From: Euglena gracilis
Lineage: Eukaryota; Euglenida; Euglenophyceae; Euglenales
Reading direction: 5' to 3'
Assembly (NCBI GenBank): GCA_039621445.1
Contig: CP154955.1
Location: forward strand, 39,564,426-39,628,425
Length of the DNA stretch: 64,000 nucleotides
Shown here one piece after another: positions 25,601 through 36,998 of the stretch (its first letter is position 1; every line of letters starts with the position of its first letter). The translations under genes and the position numbers were made by a program. The notes below the pieces were generated by a model, which searched no databases, had not been told where the DNA came from, and was given only the letters and a program-made list of their open reading frames with translations.

Positions 25601-28600
25601 GTACGTTGAAAGCCCAACGCCATCTCCAGCTAAAACAAGACAAATTATAGGCAGCAGTCCTGTCGGATCTGGGGGGGGGGATCAGGTCTGACATTCCTGC
25701 CGGGGGAGGGGGGTGGATCTGGCAGGGTCTCTGAATGGCTTGCACCTCGATGACGAAGAGCTTCCTGGGAGGTGGTGGGGCACAGTTGTATGGAAAAGCC
25801 TCGTGGGGGACCATGGCAAAAATTCTTCTGTGCAGAAGACACCGAAGGAAAAGTTACACAGGAAGGGGTGGGGGGTGGTCAACCCCGGCCCACCACCCCA
25901 AAAAGGGGTGGGGGGGAGGGGGATGGAAGTGCCGTGCCAGGGCAGTGCAGGGCTTCGTGCGAATGCCCTTGTCCTTGTCCCGGTGGGCCAGGCGGACCGG
26001 CGGCAGGCAGCGAGGCGAGAGGCGGAGGGGAGGGGAGGGGAGGGGCAGCGGAAACAAAATGCCAGTGCTGTCCTCTCTGGCCCCTCCGCCTGAATCCCAA
26101 TCGTGACATTGCTCACCAAACCCCCCCCCGGGGGTCACTTTCCACTTTTAAAATAGCCAGTCAGTCACTTTTCAAAACCAGTGATCCACTTCCTGTCTCC
26201 CTCCCCGGGGGGGGGGGGTCACTTTGGCCACTCGGCCAAAATGGAAGAATTCTAGCTGCCAAAAAAAAATTACCAGGCCTTCGGCGCAGTGACTGACTGG
26301 TTTTTGGCTCCAGACCCCCCCCCTTCGGGTGGGAAGGGGCAGGAATGGCTGAAAGTGGGTTGACGCCATAATATGGACCAACCCCCCTGCCTTTACCAGA
26401 CAACTGACAGGGGGGCCTGGACAGGACGGTGCTGGGGGGTTTCCTTCATTCCATTGAATTCAACCACAGCGCAGGTATTTTCGGTGTGCAAATGGCATGA
26501 GCATCCCCCCAGCACACTGCCACAGATATGTGAGCAAGACGAAGACTTCTCCGGAGTGTGATTCACAGCACTTCGGTAAAACAAGCCGCATCATGCACAG
26601 CATCAGTGAACACTTCCCATTTGTGACTCCTACAACTTCCGGGGGAATCATCAAATCCGCATGACCATCCATGGGATTTGCATGCCAAATTCTATAATTG
26701 TGACTGGAGTTCAACTAAAGACCCCTCACTCCCAATTTCATAACCCCCCCAAAATACGACCGGGGGTCCATTTCATGGGTCGGTTGCTGGAAAGCCCGAG
26801 GGGGGTCTTATTCATGGGGAAGGGTCCATTTTATGGATTTTTGCTGGTAAATTTTTCGTCCCCAAAATGTCCAAAAATGCCCCCCAAAATTACAATTTTC
26901 GAAAAATTCGGTGTTTCGCACCAGACAAATAGGGGGAAAATATGCTGAATTGCGTGAAAACTGTGCCAAATTTTACAACCCATTGGGGACGGAATTCGAC
27001 CGCCAAACGATGCACCCCCCATCAATGCAGCACCATTCATCAATGCAGCACTGCCTGGCGGACACACGGCAGCCCGCCACCTCTTGCCCATCCATCTGTG
27101 CAATTGCGTGCTGTGCCATCTCCGACGTGGAGAACTGCACGAAGCCTACTGGTGGGGCCAGGGGGCGGGTATACGCATACGCACGAATACGCATTCACCT
27201 CTCCTCAGAGCTTTTTTTTCTTTTACCAATTCCTCACTTTGCCTGGAATGCCCCGGTATGATAAAAAAAAACAAAATAGTTTGTCATTTCTGCAACAAGC
27301 ACCAGAAGCCGGAAAAATTAAACACGCGGCATTCAAGAAATGCCATGATTCCCCCCAGCTCCCAAAGGAAGACAAGAGGGCTATGTCCTTTCACACAGGA
27401 GTGGCGATTTTGAAGTGTTTTGTAACCATAGCCTTGATACCCACAGGGAGTGAATGAGCCCTCCCCCCCCCCAAAATTGATATCCTTTGTCTTGTCCTTT
27501 ATCCTTTCTTTTCTTTTATCCTTTATCCTTTCCCTTGTTACCTTGTGGGGTAACAAGGACATATAAATGGGACTTGCTTTCCATAAAATTGAGGTGGAGG
27601 TCATATATGAGCCATAGTCCACAAACCCATGCAGCTTGGTCCCGGGCTGGCACGAAACATTCCACGCCCCCGTTGTCTACCAACCTGAAAAACGCCCCGA
27701 TTTCGCCCGATTTTTCCGAATTTGCCCTGAAAAAAATATCAGGAAATTTGTGGGTCCCGGGGTGTTCTGAAATAATTCTGGGATTATTCCACCCTGCCGA
27801 TACTTTACAGGTTCCCGTGAACGTTTGGGGGCCCCAAAACAAGGTTGCACGACGAAGGTGGCTTACGGTTTTCCATAAAACAGGCAAAAAAACAGAAGTT
27901 TACAGAAAATCGTGAACTGGGTTGCGGTTTCCTGTAAACTTGTGTTGCACCCCTCTTGTTTGTGAATGGGACCTGAACCTTGTACCCAACCCCTGGAGGC
28001 AGACTGAGGCCTTAGGACGCGCGCCGCCCGCGCAGCCAACCTCGGACCCCCCTCCTCCCGCGAGGCCGCCCGCGGGGCCCCCCCCCCCCGCCCCCCCCCC
28101 CCCCCCGACGTGCCTAGCCTCCATGGTTTACTTTTCCCCCAACTCTTCGTGTAGCCCGAGAATTTTTTGGTCCATTTATGGGGCCTTTTTAGGCTGTGTT
28201 CGGGGTCAAAAAATCGATGTTTCAAAATCTTAATCAAAGGAAACTTCTGGAGAACTAATGTATAGGGCCTTAAAATGCCCTATATTTTGATTTCCCCGCA
28301 CCTCCCCGCCTAGCCCAAAATACGGCCGATTTACGGCCCAAGACAGCGCGGCACCCTTGCGGCTTAGATTTAGACCCTTTCTTGGGGGGGGGGGTCAAAA
28401 AAAATGAAACTTTCCAAAATTTCTCAAAAATGGTGGGGATTCAAAGGAAATGTCCGGAGACCGAAATTGAAGCCTTAAAATGCCCTATCTAACAGTATTT
28501 TGATTTCCATGCAACTCCCTCAAAAACGGGTCAAAAAACTCGAAAAAAAAAAGAACGAATTTTTGACCCGCCCCTAGCATATATGTCCAATGCAGCGACT

Positions 28601-30534
28601 GAACATGTTCACGTGTCTCCGTAAACTTGCTTTTAAAAATTATTTGGTGTGGGCAGTGTAACCCTTCTTGCTATGGTCCTTATGTTCTGTTGGAACAGAG
28701 CTGGAAGGGGCCATGGTTTGCCCATGTCGGTGTGGCGTTGGTGTCAAGCTGTGGCAGTGTTCCCCACAAACACTGGCTGGGGTTGCTTCTAGTGTGTTGA
28801 TCCCCCCACATCAAAGTGCACATGTGACTTGAAAACACCTTCACGGATTCCCGTAAACTGAAAGTTCCACAGATCGGAGAATGGAATCAACTCTGGGTAC
28901 AGAAACCTTGTTACTGCCGATATGCCCAGATGCCACAGACTGGCTAATGTCACATAACACATCTTGGCCTGGGTATCGAGTACCCTCCCATCTCCCAACT
29001 CTTTTGAATGCCACACCCAAGAGAGGTCCCTCAACAACAACCCAGACTGCGATTTCAACGGCTCACTCCAGAGGATGTCACGTGATGCCTCCCCCCTTGG
29101 TGGGTCAAAGCAGCTCCATCCGGACATTGAGATACCCCCCCACCTTTGCAGTCGAATGTGGTTTCCCTTCAAACTTCCCCGCTGTAAAAAATATCCTGGG
29201 AAAATATTTATACATATGTATACTCCATTTCAGCAGTGCAGAGAACTGCCCTGAGAAACACATCTCGCAGAAATGAAATTGAAAAGCTACAAAAGAGGCT
29301 GAATTACACTGAACATGAAACGGTGCAGTGTATCGTACGTTTTCAGAAGTCCATTTGCCGGGCCATGGGGCCATATAATGCAATACACCGACACGCTTCC
29401 TTTGAACCTCTCAAACATACCCTGCAACAACACCACTTGAACACAACACCTCCACATGCTGCTCTTCTCCTGTTTCTCTTGTCTCAAAAGTCCCTGTCGA
29501 CAAAATTTCAAAATGGAAGGAATTTTGATTGGTGCCCACAATTGTGAAAAGCAACCATTTTAATGGTTGATGTGCACATTTATGCACATCAACCATTCAA
29601 AAATACCAACAGCATTCAACAGAGATGGTCCAGCACCACAGGAGTACAAGGGAGGCTTATGACACTGTTGTACATTCATTTTCCAACTCCAAACACACTG
29701 CCATTGGAAGCTCTTGGTTGGTTTTAAAATGGTTGGTGTGCAAAAATGCACACATCGTCCATTTGCGCAGTGGCAGTGGCAGTCCTCCTGTGTTCTAACT
29801 CCCCCTCATCAATCCCCAGTGGCAGTCCATTGTCCATGTGGCATGTGCAGTTCCACTTCTTTTGCAGCAAACGTGCCGTGAGACTTCTAAAAAGCAAGCA
29901 AAGGGGTGGACCTGCCACCCCACCTCCAGAGAACCACGTGACGCTGGCAGTTGTTACACATGAAAGGGAGGCGGTACCTGGATTTTGGTGTTTTTGTTGG
30001 TGTTTTTTTTTCCACTTTGGGGGTTTAGGTCCAGGCGTTTTTGCATCATTCCAACCACCACAAAAAACAACAACAAAAAAAACACGTCATTCCCGGAGAG
30101 CCAGGGCCAAAAACGATGATTCGCTCGTATCTTGGCCAATCATGCCCCCATTCACTCTCGCCCCTTGTGACGCCGGTGCCCAAATCAAAAAAGCTTAAGT
30201 GTGAGATGTGCCAGCTAAGTTAAACATTATAAAATTTGAAAGCCTTACTTTTTTTTTGAATTTTTCACTAAAAAAACAATTCCTGGTTTCAAAGGGGTTT
30301 CAAAGTCCCACCCCTTCCCCTTGGGGGTTTGGCACTTCCCTCCCGTTCCATCAAGCCAACAATCAGCCAATGCCCTGGGAGTGAGGGCCCTCGTTGCTGT
30401 CGGGGCTGCCGGCCCCTGGGAGGAAACTTCTTGCGCCGCAGGATGATGTGGGTGCTGACCACGGTGCCGTAGGGGAGGAAGGCGGCGGCCAGTTGCTTGC
30501 GAGTGACCCCGACGGGGAGGTTGGTGACGTATAC
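22586..30534 (-). CDS. Two-RRM RNA-binding protein module, copy B (6 exons)
   Basis: Six exons give the same two-RRM layout as copy A: VYVTNLPVGVTRKQLAAAFL, PVGFVQFSTSEMAQ, VRLAHRDKDKG, RLYVANLSPKIPEPELRLLF, GAALVEF and LEVKFAESDEDRTAR. The RRM1 part is more conserved with A than RRM2 is. The first two A exons (a and b) are fused here, with no intron at ITR/KQL. The intron in RRM1 is 3,268 nt, compared with 209 nt in copy A. No start, stop or flanking exon could be recognised. It lies 15 kb downstream of copy A on the same strand. Confidence 0.85.
23041..23143 (-). CDS. RRM module B, exon k
   Basis: Encodes SKGAALVEFVDLASATAAKA then ALHHSLPMPLAWFT. It starts six bases after CTG. The 3' edge TTTAC/CTACAG is phase 2. 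An inverted-repeat element (23,214-23,670) sits 70 bp upstream in the intron. Confidence 0.87.
23214..23670 (+). mobile_element. Inverted-repeat element, family 6 (457 bp), inside RRM intron
   Basis: It runs from CAGGGGGGGGG..AATGCAACT to AGTTGCATTTCCCCC..CTG. GGAAGAG immediately precedes and follows it (23,207-23,213 and 23,671-23,677). The interior is a long series of ATGCAAAAAA units. It has the same sequence as the outer part of the 41,172 element. It lies between exons j and k of module B. Confidence 0.85.
24171..24265 (-). CDS. RRM module B, exon j (RRM2 start)
   Basis: Encodes RLYVANLSPKIPEPELRLLF then GKYGSIRWMRML. The acceptor is CTCCAG/G. The 3' edge CTTC/GGACAG fits +4 CAG. Confidence 0.9.
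25959..25998 (-). CDS. RRM module B, exon i (13 codons)
   Basis: Encodes VRLAHRDKDKGI. It starts five bases after CTG (CCGCC). The 3' edge, ATTCG, is set by alignment to copy A; no CAG at +4 and no GT. Confidence 0.8.
26118..26345 (+). mobile_element. Family 1-like fragment
   Basis: Has the GTCACTTTCCACTTTTAAAA and CAGTCAGTCAC motifs and a degenerate CCTTCGGCGC half-hairpin. No terminal repeats were found. It lies within the RRM1 intron h/i of module B. Confidence 0.55.
26743..26955 (+). repeat. Dispersed repeat, inverted relative of 43,085-43,310
   Basis: CATTTTATGGATTTTTGCTGG, CCAAAATGTCCAAAAATGCC, TTCGGTGTTTCGCACCAGAC and CAAATAGGGGGAAAATATGC recur in reverse complement, in the same order, at 43,085-43,310. 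It is in the RRM intron h/i of module B. Confidence 0.8.
27061..27153 (-). CDS. RRM module B, exon h
   Basis: Encodes PVGFVQFSTSEMAQHAIAQM then DGQEVAGCRV. It starts five bases after CTG (GCCCC, as in copy A) and ends GTGTC/CGCCAG. Confidence 0.9.
27154..30421. other. Large RRM1 intron of module B (3,268 nt)
   Basis: CAG/CTG intron with ends CAGGGGCCGG and (inverse) CAGGGGGCGGG. Inside are a GC-rich patch at 28,000-28,110, the hairpin at 29,562 and otherwise unremarkable sequence. The same intron is 209 nt in module A and 1,559 nt in module C. Confidence 0.75.
29562..29596. repeat. 15-bp-stem hairpin, with a degenerate second copy 165 bp away
   Basis: AATGGTTGATGTGCA and its inverse around a 5-base loop. 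A looser version (AATGGTTGGTGTGCA..TGCACACATCGTCCATT) is at 29,728-29,763. Confidence 0.8.
30422..30534 (-). CDS. RRM module B, exon g (RRM1 start)
   Basis: Encodes VYVTNLPVGVTRKQLAAAFL then PYGTVVSTHIILRRKKF. It starts five bases after CTG (phase 0). The 3' edge CC/TCCCAG is phase 2, as in copies A and C. Confidence 0.85.
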
Positions 30535-31734
30535 GGCGGCAGGCGGTGGCGGTCTGTCGGCCCGGTCGATGGTGCGTGTGAGTGCGTGGTGTGGCGGGGG
30601 ACTGGTGTTGTGCTGGAAGGGTTTGGCAATTGTTGTGCTTGGAAACGTTGATTATAATTAAATCAATAATGAGTTTTAAAAACATCGGATAAGAAGAAAA
30701 GCAGAACCAGAAACCCCTACATTTAAAAAATATTCCTATGAAACAAACAAAATCAATGGCCATTAAACAATAATATACCACTTCAGAATCATCTTTTCTG
30801 GACATATAATTTTTTTCGCACAGAACCATATGGAACATTATGAAATATCCTCGGACATCTTTGCAATCCTTTTAACGGTACTCGTAAGGATTCTGATCGG
30901 CACCCTTCCGTTGGACAAACGTGCACCCTTCGCCGTCTGCACGTTGCATCGTGACCCGCTGTCACCCTCCGTTTCGGCTGCGAGTTGATTTGTGCTGATG
31001 CTGGCACTGGCCAGCTTCCTCAATGAGCTGGTCGCCTGTCTCCACCGGTGGATCTAACTCTGGAATGCCGGCTACATTTGAAATGAAGCCCCCTCCCCGG
31101 GGCTGTACACTCAAAGCAGCTGAAACTAAATGTCAGCGGGAGTGCTTCGACATGGGGGGGGGGCATTACTGAAATATACAGATATGTATCACTCAGTTTC
31201 CAAAATCTTCAACCCTAATTTTTTGCAGACTTCCTATGAACATAGACGCGGCTCACCATGGGACACCCAAAAGCAGTGCGCTAATGCATGCGGCTGTGGA
31301 GGTGTGCGCAGGGGCAGGAATGACGCTGCTGAGCGTGTGCAACTGTGCAACGTTGAACGGGCCCTTAGCTCTGTAATGATGGGACAACGCAGTGGCACGC
31401 CACTTTTCTCGCATTTTAAATCCCGAGCCCCAATCACAACCCCCCCATTGCATCGGAGAAGAAGCGTCCCACGCGTGGCTCTCAGCTGAATACACATTGA
31501 ACATGAACGACCAGGCTAAACGAACGGCTTCGACCCTGTAAAGTGATGAGGACAAAAAAAAGTTCACTATGGCCCTGCATCTGACTCATCAGAGGATGGT
31601 TTGCATAATGTCATATGCTGCTGTCATATGCTGTAGGTGTTCACAATGCATACCTCCCCCCTTGTCCAATGACCACTAAGGTTTGTCTCCAACCGGGGTG
31701 GACCCCAGGTCGGCAAAACATGGGATGTATGAGC

Positions 31735-32065
31735 ATTTTGGGCTGTGTTTGGCTGCTTTTTGACACGCTTGACCATTTTTGGTCACTTTTGACAATTCTT
31801 AGCCACTTTTCAGCGTTTTTGGCCTTTGTTGACCATTTTTTTGCCAAGAGTTCACCAAAATAGTAAAAAAAAAAGGGGCCAAAAATGGTCAACGGTGGCA
31901 AAAATAGCCAACAATGGACAAAAACTGACGAAAAAAAAGTGGCCAAAAGTGAACAAAAGTGGCCAAAAAAAAATAGCAAAAAGTGGCCAAAAAAGGTGGG
32001 CCAAATCTTGACCAACTTGACAAATTTCCATCTTTTGTAGCAATCTTGCAGACTATTTTGGGTAA
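31735..32065 (+). repeat. Hairpin-forming repeat, related to 51,360-51,620
   Basis: The first half is rich in GGCCACTTTTGACCATTTTT. The second half is rich in its complement, CAAAAATGGTCAACGGTGGC, with CCAAGAGTTCACC at the turn. It ends TCCATCTTTTGTAGCAATCT. The same layout and ending recur at 51,360-51,620. Confidence 0.75.
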
Positions 32066-32172
32066 ATTGTGTCATTTTAGAGGGCCATTGGCAAACTGGC
32101 CTTTTTCAGCCATTTTGGTCATTTGCAGCAATGGTGTTCAATTATGTCCATGCTCATAAGACCAACCTTGTA

Positions 32173-32663
32173 CCCGTCCCCCCCCCCCCGGGCAATTGTC
32201 GCGCGACAAATCGGGCAGCACAGAGGGGGGTGACAATTTCCCAGGGTGACAATTTGGCCAGCACAGAGGGGGGTGACAATTGCCTGGGGGCGTCAATTGC
32301 CCGGGGGCGTCAATTGCCCACCCATGTAAGCCATATTTAAACCAAATGACCAAAAACCCATCTAAAACACAAGTGAACGCGCAAATATGCAGCTATGGTT
32401 GTGATATTGTGCAGAACATTTGGTTTGTGAAAGTTCTCAGCACGTTGTAGCAAAATAGCAGGTCAATCAAATCGTGTCGGCGAAAAGAAAGTTCACAGAC
32501 ATCTTCCGTGGTGGGGGGTGACAAATTGGGCAGCACAGAGGGGGGTGACAATTTCCCGGGGTGACCAATTGGCCGGCACAGCCAGGGGTGACAATTGCCC
32601 AGGGGCGCCAATTGCCCGGGGGCGTCAATTGCCCGGGGGCGTCAATTGCCCCCGGGGGGGCGG
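32173..32663 (+). mobile_element. TA-flanked element, second copy (about 491 bp)
   Basis: Begins CCCGTCCCCC..GGGCAATTGTCGCG after TA. Ends GTCAATTGCCCCCGGGGGGG-CGG. It shares the interior GACAATTGCCC repeats and a unique middle (AACCAAATGACCAA) with the nested 41,531 copy. The right end is not cleanly preserved. Confidence 0.75.
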
Positions 32664-33539
32664 TTATACAAAAAGATCGCTTCTGACAGGGGGGAGTGCT
32701 CGTTGGACAAGCCCGGTTGCTGGATGGGGGGGGGAGGTGTATGGGACTACATTTTTGCATGAAATGCACACCTGGGCCCTGGCGAAGGCTGCGTGTGATA
32801 TCCTAAAAATTGATGAGAAAAAGGAAAGGTAAGCAACAAGAAGAAAAAACGAAACTTTGCCATAAGCACTCGTTAAAACATTGCCAACGCCTCGTTATGA
32901 GACATGAAACAGAGAGGGTGTCACTATCATCAGCCTGCCATCGGTGGCTTGGGGAGAGCGTGAATCCGCAGGCCTTGTGGGCCGACGCGCTCGGTCCTAC
33001 AGCGCAATCAACAAATGGCAACTGTTCGCACAATTGCACAGTCCGGACAAAATTTGTTCAAACAAGAACACCAGCAAAAAGTGACTGGAAAAGTCTGATG
33101 ATTCCATTTATCATTTGTAGTAGCAAAACACTGTTGAAAAAAATCCCCCCCGGCGTTGTCGACCTGGGTCAAATTGGGCCCAATAATGGGGGGTCAATGA
33201 CCAGGAACGGGTGCATAACACTCGGGGTAGGAAACTCAATTTCGCTGTTTCCATGTTTCACATAAATTACAAGCTCAAATGCATTTGTTTCTGATTCCTT
33301 CTTTCAAGTCATCACATAAACGACCCTCAAAAGACCTCAGTGAGGCAGAGCATTGTCGCCCTTTCTCATCATCTTTTATCTAAACTGTGCATTCATCAAC
33401 ACTCCCATCACTCTGTTGTTGCTGCGAACATCACGGTGCTCCCCAACCAGGGCCCAAGTGGGGGGGGGATGGTTGGCAGCTCAGAGGCTGAAAATATGGG
33501 TTGGCTGGAGAAACCTGCTCCCTGACACTCCACATGGAA

Positions 33540-33735
33540 CTGGACCCGGCCTGAGGTTGAACCAGGTATTTTAAAAAATCGACACTGCAAAAAAATGCCC
33601 AAGATTGCAACTCATTTAGAAAAAAATATTTACAAACCAAGGATTTTGGTTTGCAGCCCTTTTTGACCCATTTTTTTGCCCATTTTTGCACCTCTGAAAG
33701 CCAAATAATCCGTCACTGTCAAGCGGCTGCAAAAA
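33540..33735 (+). repeat. Dispersed repeat R5, copy 3
   Basis: TTGAACCAGGTATTTTAAAA, ACTGCAAAAAAATGCCC, TTTGACCCATTTTTTTGCCC, TTTTTGCACCTCTGAAAGCC, then a degraded AAGCGGCTGC end. Confidence 0.65.
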
Positions 33736-33821
33736 ATAAACCTCGTCAATTGGGGGGGTCCGGCTGGAAAAAGCTGCTGGCAGGCTGGACCCCCACACGG
33801 GGAATAGAATCAGGCTCCAGC

Positions 33822-33997
33822 CAGGTTTTTTAAGACTCCCCTGGGGTGTCTCCCCACCTGCCCAGTCCGGCGGGACTCCCCCCTCGGGGGGAACTCCAAA
33901 TTTGGGCTGGATAGCAGCATTTCCAAAAAAAATATAGGTATCTAAATTATAGCACTCAGCCCCCCCCCCGGGGTCTCCAAGTTTAACAAGAAAACTG
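33822..33997 (+). mobile_element. Inverted-repeat element (176 bp)
   Basis: The ends are CAGGTTTTTTAAGACTCC and, in reverse complement, CAGTTTTCTTGTTAAAC. The flanks GCTCCAGC and GCCGCAGC agree at six of eight bases. Confidence 0.65.
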
Positions 33998-34886
33998 GCC
34001 GCAGCTGACAGCCCTCCAGCTCCCCAACCAAGAAGGGAATGCCCAGGGAGGGGTGACAAGCACAGAGCACGACGGGAACAGCAAAAGCCACTGTTTGTGG
34101 GGGCGGCGCTGGGCGGTCCGGGTGGGGAGGGGGCGGAACGCCAGCAGCCGGCGGAGGGGAGCGGCACCCCGAGCGGGCCGGGGCTCCATCGGGCAGTGAC
34201 CTGCTGGCTTGGACCGGCCTCTCAACCGCGCAGCAATCCCTGAATTTTAGGAGTGCCACGCGGGGGGAGAAGTCAGCCATAAAGCCTTTTCGGGAAAGCT
34301 CACAAAATTCCGCAATCCTCAATACCTCTGCCGTGTGGCAGTGTCTTTAAGCGACTAATCTAAAACCTAAATCTGAGGACGACCGCACGCTTGAGGCACA
34401 CAAAGCAACCGCAGGAAACAACAGTGTGACCGGCTCGACCCGAGATGAGACCCGGCCCAGATGGCGATGTGCCAGTGCGGGAAGGGAGTCGACGTCGAAG
34501 GTGGTGGGCGGGCGGTTTGGGCAGAACTACAACTGAGCTAAGTGTCCAACGGATTTGAAGGCCACTTTGACGCCAATGCACGCGAGCAGTGCATCAAGGC
34601 ACATTCCAATGCACGGGGGGGGGGGGTATCGGAGGCCGTCAGGAAAATTGCAGAAAAACTGCCGAAATATTTTAGCATTTTTTGTCCCCCCCGGTCTTAA
34701 AAAAAAACCCTGTTTGCAACATAGGTGTTGGTTTTGAGCTGCTATTCGCATTTTTTCCAACAAAAAGGTCCCAAAACATGATTTTTGCAGTTTTGGAAGC
34801 ATGCCGTTTCTTGATACATGGAATTCCTTGGGTGAAAAACCACAATGGCAAATGGCAAATGGCAAAAAGTTGAGGCCCAGAACAGA

Positions 34887-35155
34887 CTTTCATTTAGTGC
34901 GCCGAGTTGAAGACGGCCGCGGCGCAATATTTTTTTCCCGCGGCGCACAATCAAATTTTTGCTGCGGCACACCAACGACGCACCCGCGGCGCGCCAATGA
35001 CCTTCCCGCGGCACATGCTGTTTTTTTTTGTTGCGGCGCACCTGAAACGCTGCCGCGGCACACGCGGTGCACAGAAAAAACTCTTCCGCGGCGCATGCGG
35101 TCACAAAATTTACGGTGCCGCGGCGCACGCGGCGCAGAAAAAAATTTCTGTCTGG
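34887..35155 (+). mobile_element. Relative of the dynein intron element, expanded with GCGGCGCA repeats
   Basis: Starts CAGACTTTCATTTAGTGCGCC exactly as the 59,383 element. Eight or more CCGCGGCGCA/CGCGGCACA units then follow, spaced by A/T-rich segments. The matching right end was not found, so the copy may be truncated or rearranged. Confidence 0.6.
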
Positions 35156-36261
35156 CCCAGAAATTGCCAAATTTTGTCAAAATTTGTAAATTTGACAAAA
35201 TTGGTCAAATTTGCAACAAAATAACAAAAAAAGCACCTTTGTATATCCCCGGTGGAATAAATGACGTCAAATAAAAGATGACAAGCACAAAATGCCTCGG
35301 TGCAACTTGCCCACTTTGCCAGTCCCCAAATTGTAGGCCACTGCCAAGGCAGGCATACCCCGGGGGTGGTGTCGGCCATGCCATCTTCCTCCGAAAGGGT
35401 AAAAAACACCTCCTCCCGAAGCCGCACGCCAAAAAAGAAAAGGCGGAAGCTTCAGCAAGAGCGCCGGTGGCGGGCAGGGCAATTCACAAAAACGAGGAGG
35501 AGACCCAGAAGTTCGTGAGTGGTTTGAAAATGATATCTTCTTGTGCCTTTTCTTTTTTTGGGGCAAGTTCAATTTGCAAGCGGTGATCATATTTTGCTGT
35601 TAGTGCGCCGTGGTACAAAAAATATGCGGTGTTCGCGGTGTGGGGAGTTTTTTTTTTTGCTACAACTGTCATGTCACAAAAAAAAACATTGCGTGACTGC
35701 GCAACAAACCATCAAACTCAAAAAGAAGAGAATCTCCGGACGTCAAAGGCAGAGGCTGGACCAAATCTCAGGTTTTCATCAAATAAAACATAAGATGCCT
35801 TTTGATAATCGAAAATGCTCTTTCACTTTGAATGGCAGCCACCCCCCAACGACTTTAACCCCTGCATTGAGGGGCAAAAGTTTTTTAGAAGGATCTCTTT
35901 TGGCCTTCTCTGCGAAGCTAGTTATAAGCACACAAACTTTAGGGAAGCGCAAAGTAATTGGGGGGAGGGGTAACTAGCCCCCCCCTCCTCCCAAGAGATA
36001 TTGTTATGGGATACGGTTGCAAATTTGGCCCAAAATTTTTGGACTAAAAAGTAAAAGGGAAAATTTTTACATCAAAAATTGACAAATTTTGATTTTAAGA
36101 ACTACATTTAGGCCTCAATTCAGGCCAAAATGAAAAACTGCCGAACAAAAAACCACCGAATTTGGGTCAAAATGCCCCTTCCCAACTACCAGATGAATTT
36201 GTCCATGAGGTGGCACTGTTCGACCTGGATATTATATTTTTCATATTTTTTTTATCAACCT

Positions 36262-36550
36262 CAAGGTGGGGGTTCACTTCCAAGAACCAGTCAGCAACAG
36301 TCAGCAACAATTTTTAGAAACCCAGTCAGTCACTTCCCCCCTCCCCGGGTCAGCCATGCCAAGCGAAGTGAAAATTGAACACAACTGTGCAAAAAAATGG
36401 CCGAAAAAGTTCCGCGCCTTCGGCGACAGGTTGCTCTTGTCATTATGTGTTGACCCCCCACCGGGAGGAGAAGGGAGTTCAGGCCAAAAATCAGTCAGTC
36501 AATCTGGGGGGAAACCCATTCACCAGGGGGGGGGGGGTGTCGGCCAACAA
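36262..36550 (+). mobile_element. Family 1-like fragment
   Basis: Repeated CAGTCAGTCAC-type motifs flank GCGCCTTCGGCG at about 36,414, with G-rich runs on both sides. The ends are not recognisable. Confidence 0.5.
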
Positions 36551-36966
36551 TTGTATGCATTTTATCCAGGAAAAGCCGATTGAATCTTTCTGCACAGAGG
36601 ATTTACATTAGAGGAATGGACAATGGCGGATGAGGATGAAAGGTTAAAAAAGATCAAAACGAATTAAATAGAAAAACAATAAACTTGATGTGTTTGACAA
36701 AGGAGGCGTGTATGGTGATTCTACTCGATTTATGCGATTTAGTGTGATGTTGCTTGAGCAAAACGCCTGGCCGTGGCGTGGCGTGATTTTTGCGTGCTTT
36801 TATGACCTTTCCGGAACAATGTTTACGCCGTCAGTCGTGATTTCACATTATTTACACATCGCATCGTTGTGAACAGCCCTGTGGCAGGGGATGGCAAGGC
36901 ACAGACTGCAGCACGGGCAGGGGGTGGGGCTTCTTGTGGCCTGGGATGGGCCACTGCACCACCGCT

Positions 36967-36998
36967 GCCCCAACCCATGTCGGGGCATGGGTTGGGGC
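36967..36998. repeat. Perfect GC-rich hairpin
   Basis: CCCCAACCCATG and CATGGGTTGGGG separated by a short loop, in a GC-rich stretch with no gene recognised. Confidence 0.85.

Noticed and set aside
30838-31023. 61-residue minus-strand frame ending RILTSTVKRIAKMSEDIS
   Set aside because: It looks protein-like but has no recognisable domain, no fitting splice edge to exon g and no repeat in the other modules; left unannotated.
31535-31595. TGATGA and CTGA resembling box C/D snoRNA boxes
   Set aside because: No terminal stem or C'/D' boxes that I can support; such short motifs occur by chance.
35278-35586. Plus-strand Lys/Arg-rich frame ending at a GTGAGT donor
   Set aside because: No homology and no partner exon; short basic frames are common by chance in this composition.
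36375-36611. Frames rich in NQSVTHPPPRGG-like peptides, recurring across the window
   Set aside because: These are translations of family 1 elements; the recurrence is from the DNA repeat, not a protein family.
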